Shown here: positions 34,106 to 42,558 of the stretch, in pieces
Position numbering within the stretch: the first letter of the stretch is position 1
How the letters are laid out: every line of letters starts with the position of its first letter
NCBI GenBank assembly: GCA_016716885.1
Contig: JADJUV010000173.1
Location: 1-64,000, forward strand
Origin: Candidatus Trichofilum aggregatum
Lineage (GTDB): Bacteria; Chloroflexota; Anaerolineae; Promineifilales; Promineifilaceae
DNA length: 64,000 nucleotides
Direction: 5' to 3'
Translations under genes and position numbers: made by a program
The notes under the pieces: generated by a model
What the model saw: the letters and a program-made list of their open reading frames with translations, nothing else
What the model was told of the DNA's origin: nothing
Database searches by the model: none

Positions 34106-35347
34106 TTAACGAATTTCAACCAGCTCAACTTCAAAGATGAGCGTGGCTCCGGGCGGAATAGACCCCTGACCTAGATCACCGTAAGCCAGGTCACTGGGGA
34201 TAACGAGTATCCGCTTGCCGCCCACTTGCATCGTGGCTATCCCCTCATCCCAGCCAGCGATCACGCCGCCTTGACCCAGAGAAAACTCAAAGGTGCGGCC
34301 GCGGTCCAGCGAGCTGTCAAACTTCGTGGTGTCGGTCAACCAGCCGGTGTAATGAACGGCCACGGTCTGGCCTGGTTCGGGCGTATCACCCTCACCAACT
34401 ACCAGGTCAAGGTATTGCAAACCACTGTCCGTGGTGATGAGATCCGCCTCATCAAAATCAGGCGGCGCGGCCGCGGCTGGTTCACGGGAATCAAGCAACT
34501 CAATATCAAAAATCAACGTCGTGTTGGGGGGAATAAGGCCTTGATACCCAGTCTCACCATACCCCAATGCCGGGGGAATAATAAGTTGGCGTCGCCCGCC
34601 CACATTCATGCTGGCAATCCCTTCGTCCCACCCGGCAATCACCTGTCCCTGACCCAAAACCAGGGTGATGGGGCTACCACGGTCAATGGAACTATCAAAT
34701 TTAGTGCCATCGGCCAGCCAGCCGGTATAGTGCAGGCTAACAATCGCGCCGTCTTCCGGTTGTGCCCCATCACCAACCACCAGGTCTACATATTGCAAAC
34801 CCGATTCCGTCGTCACGATGTCCGCTTCATCTATCTCCACCGGGGCATCCGGCGAACCGGGGTTGATGGCTAACAGCTCAACTTCCATGACCAGCACGGC
34901 ATTGGGCGGAATAACACCAGAAACACCCTCGGCCCCAAAGGCCAGTTCCGGGGGGATAGTGATGCGGGCTTTTTCGCCCACATTCATCGCCACGACCGCT
35001 TGCTCCCAGCCGGGAATCACCATGCCTCGCCCAATGGCAAAGGTAACGGGTTCGTTGCGGGTATAAGAGTTATCAAATTCGGTGCCATCGGCCAGATAAC
35101 CGATGTAATGCAGGGTGACGACTTCGCCATCTTGGGGCAAATCGCCTTCACCAGGAACCAGGACTTCGATGTCAAATTCGGCGTTGGTTGTGTCCACTGG
35201 GGCTACCTCGTTGGTGGGTTCGGTTGCGGTTTCTACTGTGGGGGTTGGTGTAGCTTCCGGGGAGGCCGGGCCACAAGCGACTAAGAAGATAAAGAGGGCC
35301 GCGGCCGCGAGGCTCAGGCTAATTTTGTGATACAAGTGTGATTTCAT
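34106..35347 (-). CDS. Triple-domain FKBP-type peptidyl-prolyl isomerase lipoprotein
   Basis: 413 residues. A lipoprotein signal ends at Cys25 (IFLVAC), followed by a Thr/Pro-rich linker. Three FKBP domains follow (about 50-145, 170-265 and 290-412), each with VxLHYxGxLxDGTxFD-type strands and VIPGWEQAV/VIAGWDEGI loops. Repeats 2 and 3 are very similar. Each should isomerise Xaa-Pro bonds in exported proteins. The start at 35347 is preferred (AAGGAAA before it) over one 21 bases upstream. Three tandem domains in one lipoprotein is unusual; most bacterial FKBPs have one. Confidence 0.93.
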   Translation of the reverse strand: MKSHLYHKISLSLAAAALFIFLVACGPASPEATPTPTVETATEPTNEVAPVDTTNAEFDIEVLVPGEGDLPQDGEVVTLHYIGYLADGTEFDNSYTRNEPVTFAIGRGMVIPGWEQAVVAMNVGEKARITIPPELAFGAEGVSGVIPPNAVLVMEVELLAINPGSPDAPVEIDEADIVTTESGLQYVDLVVGDGAQPEDGAIVSLHYTGWLADGTKFDSSIDRGSPITLVLGQGQVIAGWDEGIASMNVGGRRQLIIPPALGYGETGYQGLIPPNTTLIFDIELLDSREPAAAAPPDFDEADLITTDSGLQYLDLVVGEGDTPEPGQTVAVHYTGWLTDTTKFDSSLDRGRTFEFSLGQGGVIAGWDEGIATMQVGGKRILVIPSDLAYGDLGQGSIPPGATLIFEVELVEIR

Positions 35348-35425
35348 CAGATTTCCTTTTTTTGACAAGTGATAGTAACCAGGGCAAAACCCTGATTACG
35401 GGTTACTGTTTATTGGCTGTTAAGA

Positions 35426-35917
35426 CTAGAGGGGCTTGAACTGCTCAAATGGTTCCTGGCAACTGTTGCAGGTGTAAATGGCCCGGCAGAGCGTGGGGCC
35501 GAAGCTGTTTTGCAGGGTGGTTTGGGTGGAGCCACAACGGGGGCACGCGGCCGCGTCAAAGAACAAAATGGCCTGCACGTTGCCCCCATGACGGGGGGGC
35601 GGCGCGAGGCCAAACGCCTTTAGTTTGGCACGGGCTTCTTCGGTGATCCAATCGGTGCTCCAGGGAGGGTTCAAGACCGTTTCGATAGTGACCGCGGCCG
35701 CGCCCAACGCCTTAACCGCGGCCGTAATCTCCTGCCGCATCACTTCCAGGGCCGGACAGCCCGAGAAAGTCGGCGTCATCTTCACCGTGACACAGCCATC
35801 CTCAGCCACGCTCACCTCGCGAATGATCCCCATCTCCACCAGCGAGACCACCGGGATTTCCGGGTCTTTCACTTCATCCAGCGCCCGCCAAATAGGGGCA
35901 TTAAGCAATTGTTCCAT
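35426..35917 (-). CDS. paaD: Phenylacetyl-CoA epoxidase assembly subunit PaaD
   Basis: 163 residues. An N-terminal MIP18/DUF59 domain (VKDPEIPVVSLVEMGIIREV, then TPTFSGCPALEVMR) and a C-terminal zinc-type tail with CPRCGS and CNSCQEPF are typical of PaaD/PaaJ. It is needed to mature or load the epoxidase complex. It is the last gene of the paa set and is separated from paaC by a toxin-antitoxin-like pair. Confidence 0.93.
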   Translation of the reverse strand: MEQLLNAPIWRALDEVKDPEIPVVSLVEMGIIREVSVAEDGCVTVKMTPTFSGCPALEVMRQEITAAVKALGAAAVTIETVLNPPWSTDWITEEARAKLKAFGLAPPPRHGGNVQAILFFDAAACPRCGSTQTTLQNSFGPTLCRAIYTCNSCQEPFEQFKPL

Positions 35918-35922
35918 TTGTG

Positions 35923-36111
35923 TTATGACCGTGTAGAGGCATCAAGGATGGTCATACCGACCAACTGTTTACCCCGGTAACGCAGCAAAATGCCTTCATC
36001 GGTCATTTGAGAATCGGTAGCTCGTTGAGGGCGTTGAAAGTTAATATACAAAACATCAGCTTCAGCGTCATAATCTACCCAAAAGCGTTGGTGTGGAAAT
36101 TCAATCAGCAT
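35923..36111 (-). CDS. DUF2283 protein, likely antitoxin partner
   Basis: About 62 residues from ATG 36111 (RFWVDYDAEADVLYINF, DEGILLRYRGKQLVGMTILD), a small beta-rich DUF2283 domain. Homologues usually begin earlier, and a conserved-looking stretch TDVVSPYVLQAIP lies upstream. That stretch would be reached from an ATG at 36164 (MEK...) if the AAAAA run at 36156-36160 had one more A. So either the start is at 36111 or there is a one-base error. It lies 25 bp downstream of the partner gene, with which it probably forms a toxin-antitoxin-like pair. Confidence 0.7.
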   Translation of the reverse strand: MLIEFPHQRFWVDYDAEADVLYINFQRPQRATDSQMTDEGILLRYRGKQLVGMTILDASTRS

Positions 36112-36136
36112 AGGAATAGCTTGTAAGACGTAAGGG

Positions 36137-36448
36137 CTAACAACGTCGGTTCTTATTTTTCCATTTTGCTTTTTTACGATCCACCTTACTTGTGAAGTAA
36201 GCGGAGATAACAAACCCGTCATCTTGAGACAACTCACGGTAAATGACAGACAGGTATCGCTTTTGCCCATACTCCTTGACTGCAATTAAGGAGCCATTAT
36301 AGCCATTGAGTATCAGGTCAGGGTTTTCCAGAACTTCTATCACATCTTCATAATATCCTGCCATATCATCATGGTTTTCAACGATATGTACCCATCTCTC
36401 CGAAGTAAGCCGAATAGGAATTTGATTAACCGAATAAGCAATGTCCAT
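36137..36448 (-). CDS. Small PBECR/BrnT-like protein, likely toxin partner
   Basis: 103 residues: LTSERWVHIVENHDDMAGYY, then VLENPDLILNGY, KRYLSVIYRELSQDDGFVIS and AYFTSK. The pattern (HI..H, ENPD.I, K.YL.V..R, GFVI.AY) is the compact RNase-like layout of PBECR/DUF4258-type proteins, which are often paired with DUF2283 proteins. Toxin activity is inference. It lies only 3 bp after the paaC start-side boundary and within the paa operon, so its expression should follow paa transcription. Confidence 0.65.
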   Translation of the reverse strand: MDIAYSVNQIPIRLTSERWVHIVENHDDMAGYYEDVIEVLENPDLILNGYNGSLIAVKEYGQKRYLSVIYRELSQDDGFVISAYFTSKVDRKKAKWKNKNRRC

Positions 36449-36451
36449 ATT

Positions 36452-37204
36452 TTACCACACGGCTTCGGGGTCTAGGCGGGCCACGGATTGCATCTCTTGG
36501 AGCAGTTCGGTCAGGTAGGCAGTGTGATGCAGACGGTCGCCAGGGGCTAATTCATCAGCGGGAACTGTCAAACCACATTCGCTCAGGAAGGGGCGAACCA
36601 GGGCTGACCATTCTGTTTGTAACGCGGCCGCGTCCGGCACATACCCCGCTTCGACCAACAAATGTTCATCCGGCCGGGGCACAAACAGGGCCAACGCATA
36701 AGGCCACAACTCATTCAGGGCGTTTTGGGTGCGTTGGTGGCTTACTTCTGTGCCCAGACCCAGCCGTTTGAGCCAGGCCATGGTATGGCGTAGGTGGTAA
36801 ATCTCCTCGCTACGAATTTTCGCGGCCGCGTCCCCCATCGGTTTATAGCTACTTTGCATCAGATGAGGCAGGGCCACCATTTCATACGCATCAAACAGAT
36901 ATTGGCGTACCATGCTAAAGGCCCAATCCCCTTTCGGTAGCTCCACCAGAGGCAGGTTGCGGAACGCGGCCGCGCTTCTAAAAAAGACCAGCTTATCCGG
37001 GTCATCACCGGTCAGCCCCCGGATGATCTCATACCACAAGGTGGCGTGACCCAATTCATCCTGGGCGATATTGGCAAAGGCAATATCCTCTTCCAAAATA
37101 GGCGCATGACCTGTCCATTCCGAGTTACGATGAGCCAGAATCAGCTCATCATCGGCCATCCCGATTAATTGATTAACCAACGCTTGTTGCAATGTTTCGT
37201 TCAT
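36452..37204 (-). CDS. paaC: Phenylacetyl-CoA epoxidase structural subunit PaaC
   Basis: 250 residues, ferritin-like fold: NQLIGMADDELILAHRNSEW, EEDIAFANIAQDELGHA and IRSEEIYHLRHTMAWLKRLG. It is the PaaA partner that stabilises the catalytic subunit and resembles it but lacks a functional diiron centre in characterised systems. It follows paaB after a 150-bp repeat-containing gap. Confidence 0.95.
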   Translation of the reverse strand: MNETLQQALVNQLIGMADDELILAHRNSEWTGHAPILEEDIAFANIAQDELGHATLWYEIIRGLTGDDPDKLVFFRSAAAFRNLPLVELPKGDWAFSMVRQYLFDAYEMVALPHLMQSSYKPMGDAAAKIRSEEIYHLRHTMAWLKRLGLGTEVSHQRTQNALNELWPYALALFVPRPDEHLLVEAGYVPDAAALQTEWSALVRPFLSECGLTVPADELAPGDRLHHTAYLTELLQEMQSVARLDPEAVW

Positions 37205-37254
37205 GGGTAATTGGAGCTAGAGATGTTGTAATCGTTTTTGAGTCCACTGAAAGA

Positions 37255-37320
37255 AGCCACGAATTACACGAATTTTTCTCTGGTAATTTCGCGTCCTTTG
37301 CGCCTTGGCGTGAGTTTTTT
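37255..37320. repeat. CACGAATTACACGAATTT / TTTGCGCCTTGGCG words, family G
   Basis: GAAGCCACGAATTACACGAA, then TTTGCGCCTTGGCGTGAG. The same words occur at 52728-52791 and 57954-58058. It lies inside the paaB-paaC gap of the operon. Confidence 0.75.
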
Positions 37321-37354
37321 CAGTAAGCTCATGTTTTGGGCCGGAACCGGTCAC

Positions 37355-37906
37355 TCAACCTTCCTCATGGGTCTGTTGGCGGAAGGTTTCGAGGGCGGTG
37401 CGGGTATGATAATGGTTAGGTTGACGGTATTGTTTGTCCAGCGCCGGGGCGTAATGGCTACTCACATCAGCCGGATCGCTACAAGTAATGGCCTGGGCCG
37501 GAACCACCCACCAGACGGCGACGACCATGCCGTCGTTAAACAACTGTCTGGCCTTTTCCAGAGCGTCAGTGGAACCAGTGGCTTCCACTTCGCCAGTGTA
37601 GATGACATGCTCCAGGGTGTTGCGGGTGTTGAGTTCTTTGCGGAAGATGGCGTAGGGTTGGAGAGGGGCCGCGGCCGCGTCAATTTCGCTCTCTAACTTC
37701 ACTAACTCCTGATATGTCCAGGCCGAAATAGCCGACTCAGGCACAACCCACATACTGTGGCAACGCGGCCGCCGGGCAAACACATCCCGCGCATTCAACA
37801 AAGCCATCTCCGCATCCGGTGCATGAACGGATCCGGCATTGTAATGGCGTTGTCCGGGTCTATCCTGCTGAAATACCTCAAAACGAGGCCATTGGGTGTC
37901 GCTCAT
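37355..37906 (-). CDS. paaB: Double-length PaaB subunit of phenylacetyl-CoA epoxidase
   Basis: 183 residues. The N-half contains FEVFQQDRPGQRHYNAGSVH and APDAEMALLNARDVFARRP, the PaaB signature. The C-half (about 84-160) repeats the same fold with YAIFRKELNTRNTLEHVIYT and EVEATGSTDALEKARQLF. E. coli PaaB is about 95 residues, so this is a fused duplication. PaaB bridges PaaA-PaaC dimers in the epoxidase. Its stop lies 10 bp past the paaA-paaB junction side, consistent with coupling. Confidence 0.9.
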   Translation of the reverse strand: MSDTQWPRFEVFQQDRPGQRHYNAGSVHAPDAEMALLNARDVFARRPRCHSMWVVPESAISAWTYQELVKLESEIDAAAAPLQPYAIFRKELNTRNTLEHVIYTGEVEATGSTDALEKARQLFNDGMVVAVWWVVPAQAITCSDPADVSSHYAPALDKQYRQPNHYHTRTALETFRQQTHEEG

Positions 37907-37916
37907 AGAACCTCAC

Positions 37917-38873
37917 TTAAGCCGCTATCATGGCTACAGCTTGCGTTTTCTGGGCGTAGGCTTCAACCGCTTCACGTACCCACAACCCATCATCATGCGC
38001 CTGCTGGCGAGCGGCCAACCGCTCCTTGTTGCACGGGCCATTTCCCCGTACCACCTGCCAAAACTCGTCCCAATCAATCGGGCCATGTTTCCAATTACCG
38101 TCCTCATCCTGATGCAAACCCGGATCGGGCAAGGTGTAACCCAATTCCAACAAGATGGGCGCCATCTCGTTGATGAACTCTTGACGGACTTCGTCGTTGG
38201 TTTTAGTTTTCACACCCCATTTGCGCAATATAGGCGTGTTGGGTGAATCAGCATCGTGAGGGCCGATCATTTTGACCGAAGGCCACCACCAGCGGTTAAT
38301 GGCATCCTGCATCAATTGTTTCTGCACCTCTGTACCCTGCGCGTAACGGATAACCATCTCCAACCCCTGCTTTTTGTGAAACCCTTCTTCAATGCAAATA
38401 CGCACCATCGCTCGCGAGTAAGGGCCATAAGAACAATGGGCCAACATGGTCTGGTTCTTGATGGCCGCCCCATCTACCAGCAGGCCAATGGCGGCGTTAT
38501 CCGCCCAGTTCAGGGTGGGATAGTTAAAAACACTGGAATATTTGGCTTTACCCGAGAGAAGATCGGCCAGCATTTGTTCACGGGTGGTGCCCAATGTTTC
38601 GGCGGCGTGGTAGAGATATTGACCGTGACCGGCTTCATCCTGCACTTTGGCCAGAAGCACCATCTTGCGGCGCAGGTTGGGCGCACGGGTGATCCAGGCT
38701 CCTTCTGGCAACATGCCTACCACTTCACTGTGAGCATGTTGGGAGATCATGCGGATGAGTTGCCGCCGGTACTCGTCGGGCATCCAATCTCCCGGTTCAA
38801 TCTTTTCACCTCTGGCAATGCGGGCTTCAAATTCGGCTGACTTCAGTTCATCGGTTTGGCTATCACTACTCAT
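37917..38873 (-). CDS. paaA: Phenylacetyl-CoA epoxidase catalytic subunit PaaA
   Basis: 318 residues, diiron ferritin-like oxygenase. Catalytic regions include VQDEAGHGQYLYHAAETLG and RICIEEGFHKKQGLEM, which supply carboxylate and histidine iron ligands. It converts phenylacetyl-CoA to the 1,2-epoxide with O2 and a reductase (PaaE). No paaE, paaG or paaK is in the window, so the rest of the pathway must lie elsewhere. It leads the paaABCD order on the minus strand. Confidence 0.96.
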   Translation of the reverse strand: MSSDSQTDELKSAEFEARIARGEKIEPGDWMPDEYRRQLIRMISQHAHSEVVGMLPEGAWITRAPNLRRKMVLLAKVQDEAGHGQYLYHAAETLGTTREQMLADLLSGKAKYSSVFNYPTLNWADNAAIGLLVDGAAIKNQTMLAHCSYGPYSRAMVRICIEEGFHKKQGLEMVIRYAQGTEVQKQLMQDAINRWWWPSVKMIGPHDADSPNTPILRKWGVKTKTNDEVRQEFINEMAPILLELGYTLPDPGLHQDEDGNWKHGPIDWDEFWQVVRGNGPCNKERLAARQQAHDDGLWVREAVEAYAQKTQAVAMIAA

Positions 38874-39700
38874 GGCATTCTCTCAGTGTATGGCTCAACA
38901 AAATCGTTTCATCTGTTTTACCATATTTTCCAGTTCAGGGGCATCTTCAGGCCTCATTTCTGGGTAGCATCTAAAGAACAGTTTACCTATGGGGCAAAAT
39001 TGTGGCTATGCCAGTGAGTTTACCTGCCATCTTCAGGTGAATCAAGGCCGCTACAGTTACCCTGTAGGGCTTTTCCAAAATCAATTCGTACAGCTTCACC
39101 CAGGTTTTTAGCAGGTGTAGTCTGAAGACCCATCCCCCTACCCCCTTCCCGGCGGGAAGGGGGAAATCTATTTGTGTCGTTTTTTGCGGGCATACGCCCG
39201 CAAAAAACGACACAACATAACATTCCCCGCCCCTGGGGGCGGGGCTAGGGGTGGGGGAAAATGCCCGACACGATGGCACAGCGCTAAGAAATCAGATTTT
39301 GGAAAGCCGTGTAGTTACCCTCACCCCACGAAATCTCAAGCAATCACGGAAATCAAATCATCCATTCTTCACCTCATCTTAACTGCAAAAGTAAACGAAT
39401 TTACACATAAAAACCTGTGTCGTGCGTTATTTTATATAAAGGTGATTGTTGGTGCGCACGAGTTTTCCACCCCTGTATTGTTTCGTTAGTTGATCGGTAA
39501 CCTGTTTCGAGTTCGGCACTATTCACACAAAAACCCTCTGAAGATAACGATTAGACAATGAAATAAAGGCCTAAAAGCGCAGTTTAATACGCTCGTATTT
39601 CTCGTTTTTGGGCAGAAAGAATGAATCGTTATCCTCAATACACCCCACGACATCATCTCCGAGGTTGAAATGGTTCCCTAACCAGAAATGGAGGTAAACC
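38874..39700. other. 827-bp gap with hairpins and repeat copy (family B), no gene seen
   Basis: A family B copy at 39124-39261 contains CCCTTCCCGGCGGGAAGGGG and CCCCGCCCCTGGGGGCGGGG. Inside it is a perfect 20-bp inverted repeat (TTGTGTCGTTTTTTGCGGGC, 39172-39191, with its complement 39196-39215). The region 39290-39690 is AT-richer and presumably holds the promoter of the next gene (TTTATATAA near 39430). ORFs here are short and overlap repeats. Confidence 0.65.
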
Positions 39701-41749
39701 ATGGCTAAGAAAGATAAGCAAACTCAGGCACAACGGATGGACCCGGATCAGCGGCCGCTGACGGAGTTGCAGGCCCAGCGATTGGGGGCAATGGCTGATG
39801 TCGAGGCCAAACTGCTCGTGGGGCTGACGGTGGCCCAAATCAGCGATAAGTTTCGCTGGCAAATTGATCCGCAACTGTTGTTCTTTCGCAAAATCTGCGG
39901 CCGCGTCGTCAAAACAGACCCTGTGACCGGTGTAGAGTACCCGGTCCCCTTTGCTACCGTCCATGTTGAAGATACCGATTGTCATTTCCTGGGCTACTTC
40001 CCGGGTGGCTGGCAATGGGGTTGGTTCTTCCCCTTGTGGTGCCATCGTGAAGTGATTGCTACAGTGACAACAGATGCCTGCGGCCGCTTCTGCGTGTGGG
40101 TGCCACGCTGGGAAATTGACTGGATTCTGCGCTGGCGACGGGAACGTATCTGCTTCCCTGACCTCTTCGTCCGGCCATCCATCCGTGATCTGCTCAAAGA
40201 GCTTATCCACGACCATCCCATCGTCCGGCAACCACCCATCCCCGAACCCGATCCGCCACCCTTTTTACTGCGCGACGGGGGTATGAGCCTACGCCGGGCC
40301 AAAGAGTTGATTGGGGTAGACAAGGCCGAAAAGTTAGCTGCTTTTGAGGGCGCGGCCGCGATGGGGGATCGCGTCGTTCTGCGGGAACAAATGCTGGACC
40401 AACCCCTGCCTTCCCGCCAGATGCCCCCACCCCTGCCCAAACAGATTCGCGACCTGAGCGAAAAGAAGGACAACGAAGGGCTGTCCAGCCATCTCAACGT
40501 AGAGTCCCGTCTGTTTGAAGGCTTCAACCCCTCGCGCTACATCGGCCCGTTCTGGCGCTGTTTTGACGTGTATGTACCCGAATGGATGCCCATTCTGGAC
40601 GTGCCCGATATTACCTTCCGGGTGACCCAAGATGTGGATGGCGACGGTGATGAAGAGGTCATTTACAGTGAAAACTTCTTTGAAGTTCGTTGGAACGCTG
40701 GCCCAATTCCTAATGTAACCCTGGAAGCCTCACCCATCGCTGTAACGGGGCAGGTGTGTGATGTGCCTGATGTGCCTTGCCAGGATACACCTGCCATCTT
40801 GTTCGCTGGCCTCATGCCGCTGGTAAACCCGTCCACGGGCGACCCCTACCATGATGCCGCCACCGGCTACGCCCGGCGGCCCAATCGGCCCCACCCATCC
40901 GGGGCTATCGCCGACCCGTTGCCCAATCCGCTGGCTTCGGCTCCGTATGCGGGCACGGTGCATCTGTACGGCTGTAACGAGATGAGCGGCGGCGCATTCT
41001 ACCGTCTGCGCTATCGGTACGAGGGTGGCCCTTGGGTTCCTTTCACGGGTTTGACCTGGCCGCTTTACCGGGTTGTAAGTGGTTCGCTCCAGACCCATTG
41101 GCCCACCTCAGATGCCAACGGCTGGTATCCCATTCTGCCGGATAGTGCCAACTGGTTCCCGGAAAACCTGCTGTTGGCCTGGCCTACCCATCACTTCACC
41201 CATGGTCGTTATACGGTGGAGATGCAGATCGGCAATGCCAGCAAGAGTGTGATTGATAGTTCCACAGCGATCAACTTTGAGGTTGACAACAGTGCCCCCC
41301 TGGCCCAGATTACGGAAGTGCGTTGGCGGGTGGAAGGGGGTAGTTGGAGTGCGCCGCTAGAGTTGGTTTGCCCGACGGTTACGCGGCCGCAAATCAGTGG
41401 TAGCCCCGCCAATATCGAGTTCCGGGTGACATACCAGGTGTCTGCCAGCCATTTGCGCTCCTTGTCCCTGAGTGGCGGCGGCTGTGGCGGCGGCAACCCG
41501 ATTCTCATCTCGGCTCTGGGCACGGCCCAGCATTGGCACACCTTCTCTGGTGACAATGCCGTCAGCAATACAGCCACCTTTGCCTTGCCCGGCACAATGG
41601 CCCAAGGGGCGTATAGCTTCAGCCTCTTTGCCGCTTCTCGCGCTTTTAATCCGGCGGGGGGTGACAATGGGCATTTGCTGGACTGGAATTACGATCCGAC
41701 GGTGCGGTATGTGCATCCCAGTCTACCCATCGCCGTGGTCAACGGCTAA
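39701..41749 (+). CDS. 682-residue protein of unknown function, carboxypeptidase-regulatory-like fold
   Basis: It has no signal peptide or membrane helix. After a hydrophilic start, about 66-150 form a prealbumin-like strand pattern (GRVVKTDPVTGVEYPVPFAT, then TVTTDACGRFCVWVPRWEID) rich in Trp and Cys. Residues about 280-330 read FWRCFDVYVPEWMPILDVPD with DVDGDGDEEVI, a possible calcium-binding loop. The C-terminal half is beta-rich. GGAGGTAAACC precedes the ATG. It is probably a cytosolic or assembled beta protein. I do not know a function. Confidence 0.8.
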   Translation: MAKKDKQTQAQRMDPDQRPLTELQAQRLGAMADVEAKLLVGLTVAQISDKFRWQIDPQLLFFRKICGRVVKTDPVTGVEYPVPFATVHVEDTDCHFLGYFPGGWQWGWFFPLWCHREVIATVTTDACGRFCVWVPRWEIDWILRWRRERICFPDLFVRPSIRDLLKELIHDHPIVRQPPIPEPDPPPFLLRDGGMSLRRAKELIGVDKAEKLAAFEGAAAMGDRVVLREQMLDQPLPSRQMPPPLPKQIRDLSEKKDNEGLSSHLNVESRLFEGFNPSRYIGPFWRCFDVYVPEWMPILDVPDITFRVTQDVDGDGDEEVIYSENFFEVRWNAGPIPNVTLEASPIAVTGQVCDVPDVPCQDTPAILFAGLMPLVNPSTGDPYHDAATGYARRPNRPHPSGAIADPLPNPLASAPYAGTVHLYGCNEMSGGAFYRLRYRYEGGPWVPFTGLTWPLYRVVSGSLQTHWPTSDANGWYPILPDSANWFPENLLLAWPTHHFTHGRYTVEMQIGNASKSVIDSSTAINFEVDNSAPLAQITEVRWRVEGGSWSAPLELVCPTVTRPQISGSPANIEFRVTYQVSASHLRSLSLSGGGCGGGNPILISALGTAQHWHTFSGDNAVSNTATFALPGTMAQGAYSFSLFAASRAFNPAGGDNGHLLDWNYDPTVRYVHPSLPIAVVNG

Positions 41750-41768
41750 CCGGTCAAACGAGTAAAAC

Positions 41769-41888
41769 AATCCGCAGATGACCAGATTTGCCCCGGTAAA
41801 AAGAAAAATCTGGTCATCTGTGGATAAGTGAGCGGCAAAGGGGCAGGTGGCAAGAGTTCCCTGAGTTCCTAGAGTTCCTACGAGTTCC
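41769..41888. repeat. Composite repeat: CCGCAGAT words (family J) and GAGTTCC decamers (family C)
   Basis: TCCGCAGATGACCAGATTTG and the inverted AAATCTGGTCATCTGTGGAT form a hairpin. They are followed by GGCAAAGGGGC and GAGTTCCTAGAGTTCCTACG. Two repeat families are joined in one gap. Confidence 0.75.
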
Positions 41889-41932
41889 CCTGATTTGCCC
41901 ACCTGACGGCCTTGTGCCATGATCCCCAGCTT

Positions 41933-42541
41933 ATGAACGAAAACGCAACTCCTTCTCTGGCCGAAATTTTATTTGATACGGGCGCGGTACGGTTGGGGCA
42001 GTTTACTCTGCACAGCGGCCGCGTCTCCCCCATTTATCTTGATTTACGGGTGCTGGTCTCTTACCCTCAGGCGCTGAAAGAGGTCGCGGCCGCGTACGCC
42101 ACCCCACTCGCCAGTTTACAGTACGATAGGCTGGCCGCTGTACCCTATGCCGGTTTGCCCATCGGTGTCGCCATCAGCCTGCTCATCAACCAACCCCTGA
42201 TCTATCCGCGCAAAGAGATGAAAAGCTACGGCACGGGTAAGGGCATTGAGGGGGTGTGGCAGGCCGGTCAAACCGCCGTCATGATCGAGGATTTAGTCAC
42301 TTCCGGCGACAGTGTCATTCAAGGGATTGGCATCTTACGGCAGGCGGGGCTGACGATTACCGAGGCGGTGGTGCTGATTGACCGGGAGCAAGGGGGACGG
42401 GAAAACCTGGCCGAACAAGGGGTGACGCTCCATGCCGTAACCACGTTGCGGGAATTGTTGGATGGGATGGTACACTGCGGCCGCATTACTTCAGCCCAGA
42501 AAGAGGAAGTAGCGCAGGCGTTGTGGGGAGTTGGCGGTTAG
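41933..42541 (+). CDS. pyrE: Orotate phosphoribosyltransferase
   Basis: 202 residues. It makes orotidine-5-phosphate from orotate and PRPP in pyrimidine synthesis. The PRPP-binding motif is MIEDLVTSGDSVIQGI; other marks are FTLHSGRVSPIYLDLR and YPRKEMKSYGTGKGIEG. The start ATG at 41933 is chosen over a TTG 21 bases upstream. It is convergent with the glycosyltransferase gene and is a single-gene unit. Confidence 0.95.
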   Translation: MNENATPSLAEILFDTGAVRLGQFTLHSGRVSPIYLDLRVLVSYPQALKEVAAAYATPLASLQYDRLAAVPYAGLPIGVAISLLINQPLIYPRKEMKSYGTGKGIEGVWQAGQTAVMIEDLVTSGDSVIQGIGILRQAGLTITEAVVLIDREQGGRENLAEQGVTLHAVTTLRELLDGMVHCGRITSAQKEEVAQALWGVGG

Positions 42542-42558
42542 CGGCTGGCGGCTGGCGG

